Of a stretch of DNA of 64,000 nucleotides, positions 34,928-43,026 are shown in pieces. Source of the stretch: Planctomycetota bacterium (GTDB taxonomy: Bacteria; Planctomycetota; J058); NCBI GenBank assembly GCA_019636275.1, contig JAHBXY010000023.1, positions 1 through 64,000 of the forward strand, given 5' to 3'. Each line of letters begins with the position of its first letter. Within the stretch, counting starts at the first letter, position 1. A program made the translations under genes and the position numbers. The notes under the pieces were generated by a model. It ran no database searches and was not told where the DNA came from. It saw only the letters and a list, made by a program, of their open reading frames with translations.

Positions 34928-36396
34928 GCCATCGGGCCCCGCCCGTCCTCCTGGCCGCCGCCCTGCTCGGCGCCTGCGCCCCGGCGCGCGACGTCGAGCC
35001 GTGGACGCCGCCGCCCGCGCCGCCCGTGACGGTCGAGGTCGCCGCGGTCTCGACGCGCAGCGGGCCCTTGCGCCTGGAGGAGGTCCTGGCGTCGGCCGAC
35101 CTGCACCACCCGATCGTGCTCGCGGCGCTCGCCGACCAGGAGGGCGCCGCGGGGCGGCTGCTCGCGGCCGAGGGCGCGTTCGACCTCGGCCTGCGCGGGG
35201 CGGCGCAGTGGGACGGGCGCGGCTTCTACGACTACCACTGGGCCAGCGCGGTGGCCGAGCAGCGCACGACGCTCTGGGGCGCGTCGGTCTTCGGCGGCTA
35301 CCAGATCGGGCGCGGCCGCTTCTACCCCTCGGACACGAAGCGCGCCACCGGCGCCGCGGGCGAGCTCGTGGGCGGCGTGCGCCTGCCGCTGCTCCAGGGC
35401 GGCGCGATCGACCCCTTCCGCGCCGGCATCGCGCAGGCGGAGCACGACCTCGACGCCGTCGGGGCCGGCGCGCAGGCCCAGCGGCTCGAGGTGTCGCGGC
35501 GCGCGGCGCACGCCTACTGGTCGTGCGTGGCGGCGACGCGGCGCCTCGACGTCGCCCGGGCGCTCCTGCGCGTGGCCGAGGCGCGCGCCGAGGCGGTGAG
35601 CGAGGCGGTCGAGCGCGGCGACGTGGCCGCGATCGAGCGCGACGAGAACGAGCGGCAAGTGGCCGTGCGGCGGGCCTTCGTGGCCCTGGCCGTGCGCGGC
35701 GTCGAGCAGGCGGCGCTGGTCCTGTCGCTCTTCGTGCGCGACGCGCGCGGGCGGCCGGTGCGGCTCGACCCGGCCTGGCTGCCGGCGGACCTGCCCGAGC
35801 CCGAGGCGGCGCCGGGCGACGACGAGCTGCCCCTGGCGATCGACCGGGCGCTCGCCCGGCGCCCCGAGCCGGCGCGGCTCGACGCCCTCGCGCGCCGGGC
35901 CGAGGTCGAGCGCGACCTCGCCAGCAACCAGGGCCTGCCGGCCCTCGACCTCACGGCGCGCGTCGAGCAGGGCCTCGGCGACGACACCCCCTTCGGCGAG
36001 CGCCGGCTCGAGGTCACCGGCGGGCTCGAGTTCTGGTTCCCGGTCCAGCGGCGCGCCGCGCGCGGCCGCGAGGCGGCGGCCCGCGCCCAGCGCGACGCGC
36101 TCGAGCGGCAGGCGCAGCTCGCGCGCGAGCAGATCGCCGTCGAGGTGCGCGACGCGGCCTCGGCCATGCACGCCGCGCGCGCCCGGCACACCGAGGCGCG
36201 CCGCGCCGAGGCCCTCGCCCGGCGCCTCGAGCAGGCCGAGCGCGACGCCTTCGCGCTCGGACAGAGCACGCTCCTCCTGGTCAACGTCCGCGAGCAGGCC
36301 ACCGCCGAGTCGCAGGTGCTGGTCGTCGACGCCGCCGCCGACTACCAGCGCGCCCTGGCCGACTGGCGGGCGGCGCTGGGCCAGGTCGAGCCGTAG
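34924..36396 (+). CDS. TolC/OMF-like outer-membrane lipoprotein
   Basis: 490 aa with a lipobox near residue 17 (LLGAC). The rest has the outer-membrane-factor pattern: long helices with repeated TolC-like segments (LRLEEVLASADLHHPIVLAALADQEGAAG near the start and the second copy near 330-480, EQAERDAFALGQSTLLLVNVREQ). It completes the tripartite exporter. No dedicated substrate gene is adjacent. Confidence 0.87.
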   Translation: MSHRAPPVLLAAALLGACAPARDVEPWTPPPAPPVTVEVAAVSTRSGPLRLEEVLASADLHHPIVLAALADQEGAAGRLLAAEGAFDLGLRGAAQWDGRGFYDYHWASAVAEQRTTLWGASVFGGYQIGRGRFYPSDTKRATGAAGELVGGVRLPLLQGGAIDPFRAGIAQAEHDLDAVGAGAQAQRLEVSRRAAHAYWSCVAATRRLDVARALLRVAEARAEAVSEAVERGDVAAIERDENERQVAVRRAFVALAVRGVEQAALVLSLFVRDARGRPVRLDPAWLPADLPEPEAAPGDDELPLAIDRALARRPEPARLDALARRAEVERDLASNQGLPALDLTARVEQGLGDDTPFGERRLEVTGGLEFWFPVQRRAARGREAAARAQRDALERQAQLAREQIAVEVRDAASAMHAARARHTEARRAEALARRLEQAERDAFALGQSTLLLVNVREQATAESQVLVVDAAADYQRALADWRAALGQVEP

Positions 36397-36491
36397 CCTG
36401 GAACATGCATGAGCGAGGCCATGCAACCGCCAAGAACGACCGACAACAGGCCTGGATCGTCGACAAGCCTTCACTCTCACGAACGTCCGCG
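36397..36491. other. Intergenic tail between exporter and repeat
   Basis: No gene seen. It contains AACCGCCAAGA at about 36427, a partial copy of the repeat terminus, suggesting an eroded or nested repeat end. Confidence 0.35.
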
Positions 36492-36710
36492 CCGCGACAC
36501 CGCCAAGCCGAAGAATTGAACCGCCAAGACGCCACTCGGTCGCTGGCCCGGGACCCGCTTCGCGGGTCCCGGGCCAGCGACCGAGCGCCAAGGGGGTGAG
36601 AGATGCTCCGCCATGAGCTCTTCGTTCTTACCTACTTCCTCCCGTGGCGCGCGCGCACGCGGGGACCCGCGGAGCGGGTCCCCGCGTGCGCGCGTGGCGT
36701 CTTGGCGGTT
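36492..36710. repeat. Structured repeat element, copy 1
   Basis: 219 bp. Inverted 15-bp ends ACCGCCAAGACGCCA (36520-36534) and TGGCGTCTTGGCGGT (36695-36709) enclose two strong hairpins. Hairpin 1 has perfect 24-bp arms (36535-36558 and 36562-36585) with loop TTC. Hairpin 2 has perfect 21-bp arms (36650-36670 and 36674-36694) with loop GGA. The second copy is at 43685-43901. It looks like a small non-coding mobile or REP-like element. Confidence 0.85.
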
Positions 36711-36775
36711 CAATTCTTCCTCTTCTGCCAGAGCTTTGCGGTGCTCGTGAATGATCTCGGCTAGCCAGGCCGCGC

Positions 36776-36801
36776 CGTCAAAATCAGCGACGCGCTTGAC
36801 G
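36776..36801. promoter_or_regulatory. 26-bp inverted repeat S1
   Basis: CGTCAA-N14-TTGACG. The right arm is the -35 of the recombinase-like gene's promoter. Same geometry as S2 and S3. Confidence 0.65.
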
Positions 36802-36823
36802 CGACGGTGGTGATCGCTACCCT
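36796..36823 (+). promoter_or_regulatory. Promoter of the recombinase-like gene
   Basis: TTGACG (36796-36801), 16-bp spacer, TACCCT (36818-36823). The ATG at 36832 is only 8 nt past the -10, and no ribosome site precedes it, so the mRNA is probably leaderless. Confidence 0.6.
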
Positions 36824-36831
36824 GTTCCCCC

Positions 36832-37551
36832 ATGCCCATTCGCCGCCGCATGGCCCTCGGCTACGTGCGCGAGGCCCGAGACGCGCCGCCGCCCGACGAG
36901 CAGGAGGCGGCGCTGGCCGCCTACGCCGGCTTCAAGGGCCTCGTGCTCGTCGACACGTTCGTCGACGAGGACGTGCCCGGCGGCGTCCCGCTGGCCGCGC
37001 GGCCGGCGGGCGGCCGGCTCGTCGAGCGGCTCGAGCGCCCCGAGGGGCTGGGGGCGGCGGTGCTCTGCGTCCGCCTCGAGCACCTGTTCTCGTCGGCCAC
37101 CGAGTGCGTGGCCTACACGGCCGCCTGGCACCAGGGCGGCGGCGAGCTGCACATCCTCGACCTCGACGGCAACCCGGTCTGCACGTCGACCCACGAGGGG
37201 CAGTTCATGGTCGCGGTCCTGCAGGCGGTGCACGCCATGGAGGCCGAGCCCGGCCGCCCGCGCCACGCCCACCACGACCGCCCGCTGCTCGGCGAGCGCG
37301 TGCTTCGCGGCCACCTCGTCCCCGACCCCGACGAGATGCTCGCCGTGCGGCGCATCCAGGAGCTCTCGTCGCAGGGCAAGTCGCTCCGGCTCATCGCGCA
37401 GGCCCTCGACGAGGAGGGCGTGCCGACGAAGCGGCGCGCCAAGGCCTGGTCGAAGGAGGCCATCCGCCTGATCATGCGGCGGATCGAGAAGGGCGAGGTG
37501 AAGTCGCTCCTCCGCCCCGACGGCGCCCAGCCCGACGGGACGCCGGTTTGA
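36832..37551 (+). CDS. Serine-recombinase-family protein lacking catalytic residues
   Basis: 239 aa. The N-terminal part follows the resolvase fold (ALGYVREARD...EQEAALAAY; GGELHILDLDGNPVCTSTHEGQFMVAVLQAVHAME). The C-terminal part follows the recombinase domain (LVPDPDEMLAVRRIQELSSQGKSLRLIAQALDEEGVPTKR). The nucleophile region YxRVS reads YVREA, so the Ser is lost. The active-site Args of the D-R-L-S-R motif read E-H-L-F-S. It should bind DNA but not cut it. An alternative ATG lies at 36847. Confidence 0.75.
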   Translation: MPIRRRMALGYVREARDAPPPDEQEAALAAYAGFKGLVLVDTFVDEDVPGGVPLAARPAGGRLVERLERPEGLGAAVLCVRLEHLFSSATECVAYTAAWHQGGGELHILDLDGNPVCTSTHEGQFMVAVLQAVHAMEAEPGRPRHAHHDRPLLGERVLRGHLVPDPDEMLAVRRIQELSSQGKSLRLIAQALDEEGVPTKRRAKAWSKEAIRLIMRRIEKGEVKSLLRPDGAQPDGTPV

Positions 37552-37581
37552 CGGCGCAACTCGTTCCGCCCCAGCACGCGT

Positions 37582-37607
37582 CGTCAAGCACGCGAATCTG
37601 CTTGACG
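37582..37607. promoter_or_regulatory. 26-bp inverted repeat S2
   Basis: CGTCAAGC-N10-GCTTGACG. The right arm forms the -35 box of the promoter at 37602-37630. Its centre is exactly 50 bp from that of S3. Confidence 0.65.
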
Positions 37608-37630
37608 GCCTTCGGCCGCCCGACTACCCT
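37602..37630 (+). promoter_or_regulatory. Promoter upstream of the NfeD/flotillin operon
   Basis: TTGACG (37602-37607), 17-bp spacer, TACCCT (37625-37630), the same elements as the recombinase promoter. S2 and S3 overlap its -35 and start regions. Confidence 0.6.
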
Positions 37631-37631
37631 T

Positions 37632-37657
37632 CGTCAACAATGAGTGAGGTGTTGACG
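37632..37657. promoter_or_regulatory. 26-bp inverted repeat S3
   Basis: CGTCAACA-N10-TGTTGACG, just downstream of the -10 at 37625-37630, so it covers the transcription start. Its 10-nt centre includes the ATG at 37640. Confidence 0.6.
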
Positions 37658-37771
37658 TTCGACGGGTCCGGCGGCGTTGAAGTTCCAACCTGCCCGTGGG
37701 ACCCTGCTCGGCCGCGGAAGGGCGCCTGTCCGGCGGCGCGCGCGGGGGTGAGGGGTCCATGCTGCTCCTAG
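37640..37771 (+). CDS. Possible leaderless micro-ORF
   Basis: An ATG 9 nt after the -10 opens a 43-codon frame (MSEVLTFDGSGGVEVPTCPWD...) ending in TAG just inside the NfeD gene. The spacing equals that of the recombinase gene. The first 20 residues look protein-like; the rest is Arg/Pro-rich. It may be a leader peptide or chance. Confidence 0.25.
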   Translation: MSEVLTFDGSGGVEVPTCPWDPARPRKGACPAARAGVRGPCCS

Positions 37772-38391
37772 GCCTCTACCTGGGCGGGCTCGTCCTCGGC
37801 GGCGGGCTCCTCGCGGCGTCCGTCGTCATGGGCGACAGCGACCACGACGTCGACCACGACCTCGACCACGACCTCGACCACGACGTAAGCCACGGCGGGC
37901 ACGTCGGCGCCGCCGACGCGGTGTGGCTGCCGATCCTGTCGATCCGCTTCTGGACCTTCTTCCTGGCCTTCTTCGGCCTCACCGGCCTCACGCTCGAGGG
38001 CCTGCGCGCCGTCGGCCTGATCGGCGCCCCCTGGCCCGTCGTGCTCGGCCTCGCGGCCGCCACGGGCGTCGGCGCCGGCGCGCTCGTGTCGCGCCTCCTG
38101 CGCGGGCTGAAGCAGGAGCGGGTCTCGTCGGAGGTCGTGCCGGAGCTGGACTACGTGGGCAAGGCGGCCGAGGTGCTGCTGGACGTCGCCCCCGGCGACC
38201 CCGGCCTCGTGCGCCTCGACGTCAAGGGCGTGTCGATCGACGTCTCGGCGGTGCTCGCCGACGACGGCGAGGCGCTGCGCCGCGGCAGCAAGGTCATCGT
38301 GCTCGCCTACGAGCAGGGCAAGGTCAAGGTCGCGAAGTTCGAGACGGGCGAGCACGAGGCCGCGCGCGAGCGCCGGCGGGAGCCGGCGTGA
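37759..38391 (+). CDS. NfeD-like membrane protein with Asp/His repeat
   Basis: 210 aa. An N-terminal membrane helix is followed by a tandem Asp-His segment (DHDVDHDLDHDLDHDVSH, about residues 28-45), two more membrane helices (about 63-110) and a C-terminal OB-fold resembling NfeD (LDYVGKAAEVLLDVAPGDPGLVRLDVKG). NfeD-type proteins work with SPFH/flotillin scaffolds. It is followed by two flotillin-like genes. The repeat is encoded by 12-bp units and could bind metal. Confidence 0.75.
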   Translation: MLLLGLYLGGLVLGGGLLAASVVMGDSDHDVDHDLDHDLDHDVSHGGHVGAADAVWLPILSIRFWTFFLAFFGLTGLTLEGLRAVGLIGAPWPVVLGLAAATGVGAGALVSRLLRGLKQERVSSEVVPELDYVGKAAEVLLDVAPGDPGLVRLDVKGVSIDVSAVLADDGEALRRGSKVIVLAYEQGKVKVAKFETGEHEAARERRREPA

Positions 38392-38452
38392 GCGCGCGCG
38401 GCGCACCAGGGAAGCAAGGGGAGGCGCCCGCGGGCGCAGGGAGGAGGACGCC

Positions 38453-39772
38453 TTGAGTCAAGACATGCAGGCCTTCTTCACGGTCGTGGTGGGCAGCTTC
38501 GGCATGCTCATGGCCGTGCTGATGATCATCGGGCTCGTACGGCAGTTCATGTTCATCTGCCAGCCCAACGAGATCCTGGTCTTCTCGGGCCGGGAGCGGA
38601 CGATGCCCAACGGGCAGACGGTCGGCTACCGGGTGATCTTCGGCGGCCGCGCCTACCGCTGGCCGTTCCTCGAGGAGGTCAAGCGCATGGACCTCCAGAC
38701 CATGGAGGTCGAGGTCCAGACGCGCAACGCCTTCTGCAAGGGCGGCATCCGGCTCAACGTCGACGCGATCGCCAACGTGAAGATCTCGGACGACCCGCGC
38801 TTCGTGGGCAACGCGATCGAGCGCTTCCTCGGCCAGGACAAGGGCGAGATCCGCGCCGTGGCCAAGAACACGCTCGAGGGCCTCCTGCGCAGCGTCCTCG
38901 CCGGCCTGACCCCCGAGGAGGTCAACGAGGACCGGCTGAAGTTCGCCGAGAGCCTGGCCAACGAGGCCGAGAAGGACCTCAACAAGCTGGGCCTGCACCT
39001 CGACACGTTCAACATCCACTCGGTCAGCGACGTGAAGGACTTCTCCTACCTGACGGAGATCGGCCGCAAGGCGATCGCCGAGGTGAAGAAGAACGCCGAG
39101 GTGAGCGAGGCGAACTGCAACCGCGAGGCGACCGAGGCCGAGGCCGGGGCGAAGGCCCGCGCCGACGTCGCGGGCGAGCAAGCGGAGACGGAGATCCGCA
39201 CCCGGAGCAACGAGCTGCGCAAGATCAAGGCCGACCTCGAGGCCGAGGCCCGCTCGGCCGAGGCCGAGGCCGAGGCGGCGCGCGAGACCGCGCGCGCCCG
39301 CGCCGAGCAGGAGCTGCAGCGCGTGCGCGCCGAGCTCGAGGGCATGCGCCTGCAGGCCGAGGTCGTCGTCAAGGCCGAGGCCGACGCGGCGGCCCGCGAG
39401 TTCCAGGCGCGCGCCGAGGCGGCGCCGATCGCGGCCCGCGGCAAGGCCATGGCGGACGCGCTGGAGCTCGTGCGCCAGGCCTGGCTCGAGGCGGGCGACG
39501 GCGCCAAGCCGATCTTCATGATCCAGCAGCTCGACACGATCCTGCGCAGCGTCGTGGACCGCGTCGAGCAGATCCGCGTCGACAAGGTCTCGCTGCTCGA
39601 CCGCGGCGACGGCTCCAGCCTCCCGTCGTTCATCGCCAGCTACCCGGCCACCGTGAACGCGGTGCTGCGCGAGCTCAACCAGATCACCGGGATCGACGTC
39701 GTGGGGACCCTCGGCAGCGGCGACGCGGCGAACGGCAACGGCGCCCGCGCCTTCAGCGGGAAGGAGGCCTGA
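38453..39772 (+). CDS. Flotillin-like SPFH protein 1
   Basis: 439 aa. A short membrane helix at about 10-30 is followed by an SPFH/band-7 domain (35-220, with QPNEILVFSG and KRMDLQTMEVEV), then an Ala/Glu/Arg-rich coiled coil (230-345) and a C-terminal flotillin-like end (FIASYPATVNAVLRELNQITGID). Flotillins scaffold membrane microdomains. The start is TTG at 38453 with GGAGGAGG 5 nt upstream, better placed than the ATG at 38465. Confidence 0.9.
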   Translation: MSQDMQAFFTVVVGSFGMLMAVLMIIGLVRQFMFICQPNEILVFSGRERTMPNGQTVGYRVIFGGRAYRWPFLEEVKRMDLQTMEVEVQTRNAFCKGGIRLNVDAIANVKISDDPRFVGNAIERFLGQDKGEIRAVAKNTLEGLLRSVLAGLTPEEVNEDRLKFAESLANEAEKDLNKLGLHLDTFNIHSVSDVKDFSYLTEIGRKAIAEVKKNAEVSEANCNREATEAEAGAKARADVAGEQAETEIRTRSNELRKIKADLEAEARSAEAEAEAARETARARAEQELQRVRAELEGMRLQAEVVVKAEADAAAREFQARAEAAPIAARGKAMADALELVRQAWLEAGDGAKPIFMIQQLDTILRSVVDRVEQIRVDKVSLLDRGDGSSLPSFIASYPATVNAVLRELNQITGIDVVGTLGSGDAANGNGARAFSGKEA

Positions 39773-39773
39773 G

Positions 39774-41231
39774 ATGGGCTACGTACTGGCGTTCCTGTTC
39801 GTCGGCGGCGCCCTGGCCGTCGCGATCTATCAGGTCCTGACGAACCTGATCTACATCTGCAGCCCCAACGAGGTGCTGGTCTTCTCGGGCGGCACGCACT
39901 CGCTCCGCGGCGGGAAGACGGTCGGCTACCGGGTGGTCAAGGGCGGGCGCGCCACGCGCATCCCGTTCTTCGAGACGGTCGACCGCATGGACCTCACCAA
40001 CATGAACATCGACGTGTCGGTGAAGGGCGCCTTCTCCAAGGGCGGCATCGCGCTCAACGTCGAGGGCATCGCCAACGTCAAGATCGCCGGCGAGTCGCCG
40101 GCGCTCGACAACGCGCTGCAGCGGCTCATGGGCAAGCCCAAGCCGGTGATCATGCGGATCGCCAAGGACACGCTCGAGGGCTACCTGCGTGGCGTGCTGG
40201 CCAGCCTCACGCCCTCGGACGTGAACGAGAACACGCAGGCCTTCGAGAAGGCGCTGCGCGAGCAGGCGGGCGAGGGCTTCGAGCGGCTGGGGCTGACGCT
40301 GGACAACCTCAAGATCCAGTCGATCAGCGACGACGTGGGCTACCTGGCCGCCGTCGGCCGCATCAGCGCGGCGCAGCTCCAGCGCGACAACCGCGTCGCC
40401 GAGGCGCAGCGCCGGTCGGAGTCGATGGTCGAGCAGGCCGACGCGCGCAAGCGCGGCGAGCTGGCGAAGATCAACGCCCAGCTGAGCATCACCCGCGCCG
40501 AGGCCGCGCGCCGCGTGGCCAACGCCAAGACGGCCGGGCTGGCCTACGTGGCCGAGCAGCAGGGCGAGGTCGCCGCGCTGCTCACCCGCGCCAAGGCCGA
40601 CCTGGCCCTGCAGGAGGCGCGCATCGAGCAGGCGCGCCACCAGCTCGAGGCCGAGGTGATCACGCCCGCCCGCAAGGACATGGAAGCGCGGATCTCGCAG
40701 GCGCGCGGCGACGCCGCGCCGATCCTCGAGACCGGCCGGGCGCGCGCCACGGCGCTGCGCGACCTGGCGACCCAGTGGCACCAGGCCGGCGGGTCGGCCA
40801 AGGACGTGTTCCTGCTCCAGCGGCTCGAGACGATCCTGCCCACGTTCCTGGACAGCATCCGCCGCGTGCGCGTGAGCGAGTTCACCATGCTCCAGGGCGG
40901 CGGCCAGGCGGGCGGCCTGCCGTCGCAGGCCGTGGCCACGGTCAAGGCGCTGGAAGCGGGCGGGATCGACGTGGCCGGGATCCTGAACCGGCTCGGCGGC
41001 GCCGCCCCCGCGGCGGCGGCCCCGGCCCCGGCGTCGCTCTCGGCCCCGCCGCCCCGGCCGCAGAGCCCGCCGCCGGCCCCGCCGCCCCCGCCGCGGCAGC
41101 CCCGGGCCGAGGCCATGCAGCTCGAGATCCCGTCCGACGCCTTCGCCCCGGTGACGAACCCGGGCGAGGCGCCGCCCAAGGCGCGGCTGATCCAGAAGCC
41201 GCAGCAGCCGCGCGACTCGCGCCGCTACTGA
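39774..41231 (+). CDS. Flotillin-like SPFH protein 2
   Basis: 485 aa, paralogous to the preceding protein: membrane helix (5-25), SPFH domain with SPNEVLVFSGG and VDRMDLTNMNIDV, coiled coil (about 205-300) and a C-terminal helix region. It adds an Ala/Pro linker (about 405-445) and a basic tail. It starts 1 bp after the first flotillin stop, and the two probably form one hetero-oligomeric scaffold with the NfeD-like protein. Confidence 0.9.
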   Translation: MGYVLAFLFVGGALAVAIYQVLTNLIYICSPNEVLVFSGGTHSLRGGKTVGYRVVKGGRATRIPFFETVDRMDLTNMNIDVSVKGAFSKGGIALNVEGIANVKIAGESPALDNALQRLMGKPKPVIMRIAKDTLEGYLRGVLASLTPSDVNENTQAFEKALREQAGEGFERLGLTLDNLKIQSISDDVGYLAAVGRISAAQLQRDNRVAEAQRRSESMVEQADARKRGELAKINAQLSITRAEAARRVANAKTAGLAYVAEQQGEVAALLTRAKADLALQEARIEQARHQLEAEVITPARKDMEARISQARGDAAPILETGRARATALRDLATQWHQAGGSAKDVFLLQRLETILPTFLDSIRRVRVSEFTMLQGGGQAGGLPSQAVATVKALEAGGIDVAGILNRLGGAAPAAAAPAPASLSAPPPRPQSPPPAPPPPPRQPRAEAMQLEIPSDAFAPVTNPGEAPPKARLIQKPQQPRDSRRY

Positions 41232-41256
41232 TCGGGGGCGCTCCCGCGCCGCGAAC

Positions 41257-41285
41257 GGGCCGCCGGTCGTCTCGACCGGCGGCCC
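41257..41285 (+). terminator. Hairpin terminator of the flotillin operon
   Basis: Perfect 13-bp stem GGGCCGCCGGTCG with loop TCT and the matching arm, 26 nt after the flotillin stop. No T-tract follows, so termination would be atypical or Rho-assisted. Confidence 0.5.
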
Positions 41286-41325
41286 TGCCGCGTACGGACG
41301 TCCTCGCCGCGAGGTCCTGACCGCG

Positions 41326-41436
41326 TCAGGCGACGCTCGAGCACTCCGGCGCGTCGAGGCGCACCCCGTGCTCGAGGAGCGCGTGGAGCGACAGGAGCAC
41401 CTGACGCCACCCGTCGCACTCGGCGTCGGGCCAGGT
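41326..41436 (-). pseudogene. Possible 3' gene remnant
   Basis: On the minus strand a frame reads TWPDAECDGWRQVLLSLHAL and ends CSSVA plus a stop. It is preceded at once by an in-frame TAG. It has protein-like composition without a proper start, so it may be the end of a lost gene. Weak. Confidence 0.2.
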
Positions 41437-41439
41437 CTA

Positions 41440-43026
41440 ATGACGCGCGCCGTGTCCGAGCCGCCGCGCCACGACGTGCCGCTCCTCGCCGCGCGCGCCG
41501 TCTCGGCCGCGCTGGTGCTCCTGGCGCTCCTGCGCGCGCTGACGCTCGGCGGCGAGTACTACGACGCCTACGAGACGCGCCTGGCCGCGCGCACGCTCCT
41601 CGGCTGGGACACGGGCCAGCCGTTCCCGGTCTACCGCTCGCCGCTCCTGGTCCTCGCCTCGGTCGCCTGCGAGGGGCTCGGCCGCGCCGCCGCCTGGGTC
41701 GGCCCGGCCCTGCTCGCGGCCGCCGCCTACGGCGGGCTCGTCGCGGCGGTCGAGGTCCTCGCGCGGCGCCTGGGCGCGCGCCCCTGGGTGGCCGCCGCCG
41801 CGGGGACGCTCTGCGCGCTGGACCTCGCCGCCTGGGACCACGCCGCGCACGGGCTCCCGGACGTGCCGGCGGCGGCCGCGTGCGCGCTCGCGCTGATGGT
41901 CGCGGTGCGCCCCGGCCCGTGGGCGGCGCGGCCGGTGACGCTCGGCCTGCTCGTGGGCCTGGCCGCGCTCGCCCGTCACAACGCGGGCCTCGTCGGGCTG
42001 GCGCTCCTGGCCGGCGTGCCGCGCGCGGACGACGGCTGGCGGCCCGCCCTTGGCCGGGTGGCCCTGGCCGGGGTGGTGTCGGCCGGGCTGTACCTGGCCG
42101 TGAGCACGCTCGTGTTCGCCTGGGGCCGCGGCTCGCTCGGCGAGGGGCTCGCCGGCCACTCGGCGCTGGCCGAGTTCCAGCGCCTGCAGCTGGCCGAGAA
42201 CCGGGTGCGCTACGGCGCGCAGCAGCCCCCGCTCGCGGCCCTCCTCTACGCGGCCCTGTCCATGCCCTGGTTCGCGCTCCTCGCGCCGCTCGGCGCGGCG
42301 CACGCGGCCCGCCGCGGCGCCTCGCCTGCCGCGCGCGCCTGCCTCGTGTGGGCGGCCACGCACCTGCTCGTGCTCTCCGTCTTCGCCGGCCACGTCGAAG
42401 GCCGCTACCTGCTCCCGGCGCTCCCGGCCCTGGCCGCGCTGTCGGCGCTGGCGCTCGACCGGCTCGTCGGGGCGCGGTCCGGCGCGCTCGTGGTCGCGGG
42501 CCTCGTGGCCCTGCCGCTCGTCCTGCGCGGGCCCTTCGCCCTGGCCCACGCGCGCGACCCCGTGACCCGCGCGTCGGTGCCGGCCCGCCTCGCGGCCGAG
42601 GTCGAGGCCGCCCGGGGGCCCCAGGGGCGGGTGTTCTGGACGACGACCCACCCCTACCCGGTCGCGCCACGCGTCGTCTTCGAGCAGGGGACGCCGCTGC
42701 CGCGCGACCCGGTCCACGCGATCTTCCACGTGGGCCCCGTGGTCCTCGCCTACCACCTCGAGCGGCCGGTCGTGCTCCTGGGGCCGGTGCCCGGGCGCGA
42801 GGGAGGCCTGCGCGAGGCCGACGACCTGCGCGACCTGGTGCGCCGGGCGCGGCTGGGCGACGGCACGCCGTTCCGGCCGGGCGACGTGCTGGTCGCCGGC
42901 ACGCCGTTCCCCAGCCGCACCTGGGAGGTGAAGGGCCGCGCGTGGCCGCCGCTCCTGATCGCCCCCGTCGTGGCGGGCGAGGGCGGCGTCCTGGACGTCG
43001 CGCCGCGCCCGTTCAGGAGCGACTAG
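41440..43026 (+). CDS. ArnT/PMT-like membrane glycosyltransferase
   Basis: 528 aa with about 10 hydrophobic segments. The first loop carries YYDAYETRLAARTLL, in the place of the acidic active-site loop of C-family glycosyltransferases (GT-39/GT-83). FPVYRSPLL follows, and a soluble C-terminal domain ends it. Such enzymes move sugars from polyprenyl phosphate carriers to protein or lipid outside the membrane. I prefer the ATG at 41440 to the in-frame GTG at 41368, since the membrane helix begins soon after it. The stop overlaps the convergent gene's stop in ACTAGT. Confidence 0.7.
   Translation: MTRAVSEPPRHDVPLLAARAVSAALVLLALLRALTLGGEYYDAYETRLAARTLLGWDTGQPFPVYRSPLLVLASVACEGLGRAAAWVGPALLAAAAYGGLVAAVEVLARRLGARPWVAAAAGTLCALDLAAWDHAAHGLPDVPAAAACALALMVAVRPGPWAARPVTLGLLVGLAALARHNAGLVGLALLAGVPRADDGWRPALGRVALAGVVSAGLYLAVSTLVFAWGRGSLGEGLAGHSALAEFQRLQLAENRVRYGAQQPPLAALLYAALSMPWFALLAPLGAAHAARRGASPAARACLVWAATHLLVLSVFAGHVEGRYLLPALPALAALSALALDRLVGARSGALVVAGLVALPLVLRGPFALAHARDPVTRASVPARLAAEVEAARGPQGRVFWTTTHPYPVAPRVVFEQGTPLPRDPVHAIFHVGPVVLAYHLERPVVLLGPVPGREGGLREADDLRDLVRRARLGDGTPFRPGDVLVAGTPFPSRTWEVKGRAWPPLLIAPVVAGEGGVLDVAPRPFRSD

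Noticed and set aside
36477..36851. Minus-strand frame through the repeat
   Set aside because: It is produced by the repeat's inverted ends and has no family motif; it also overlaps the recombinase promoter.
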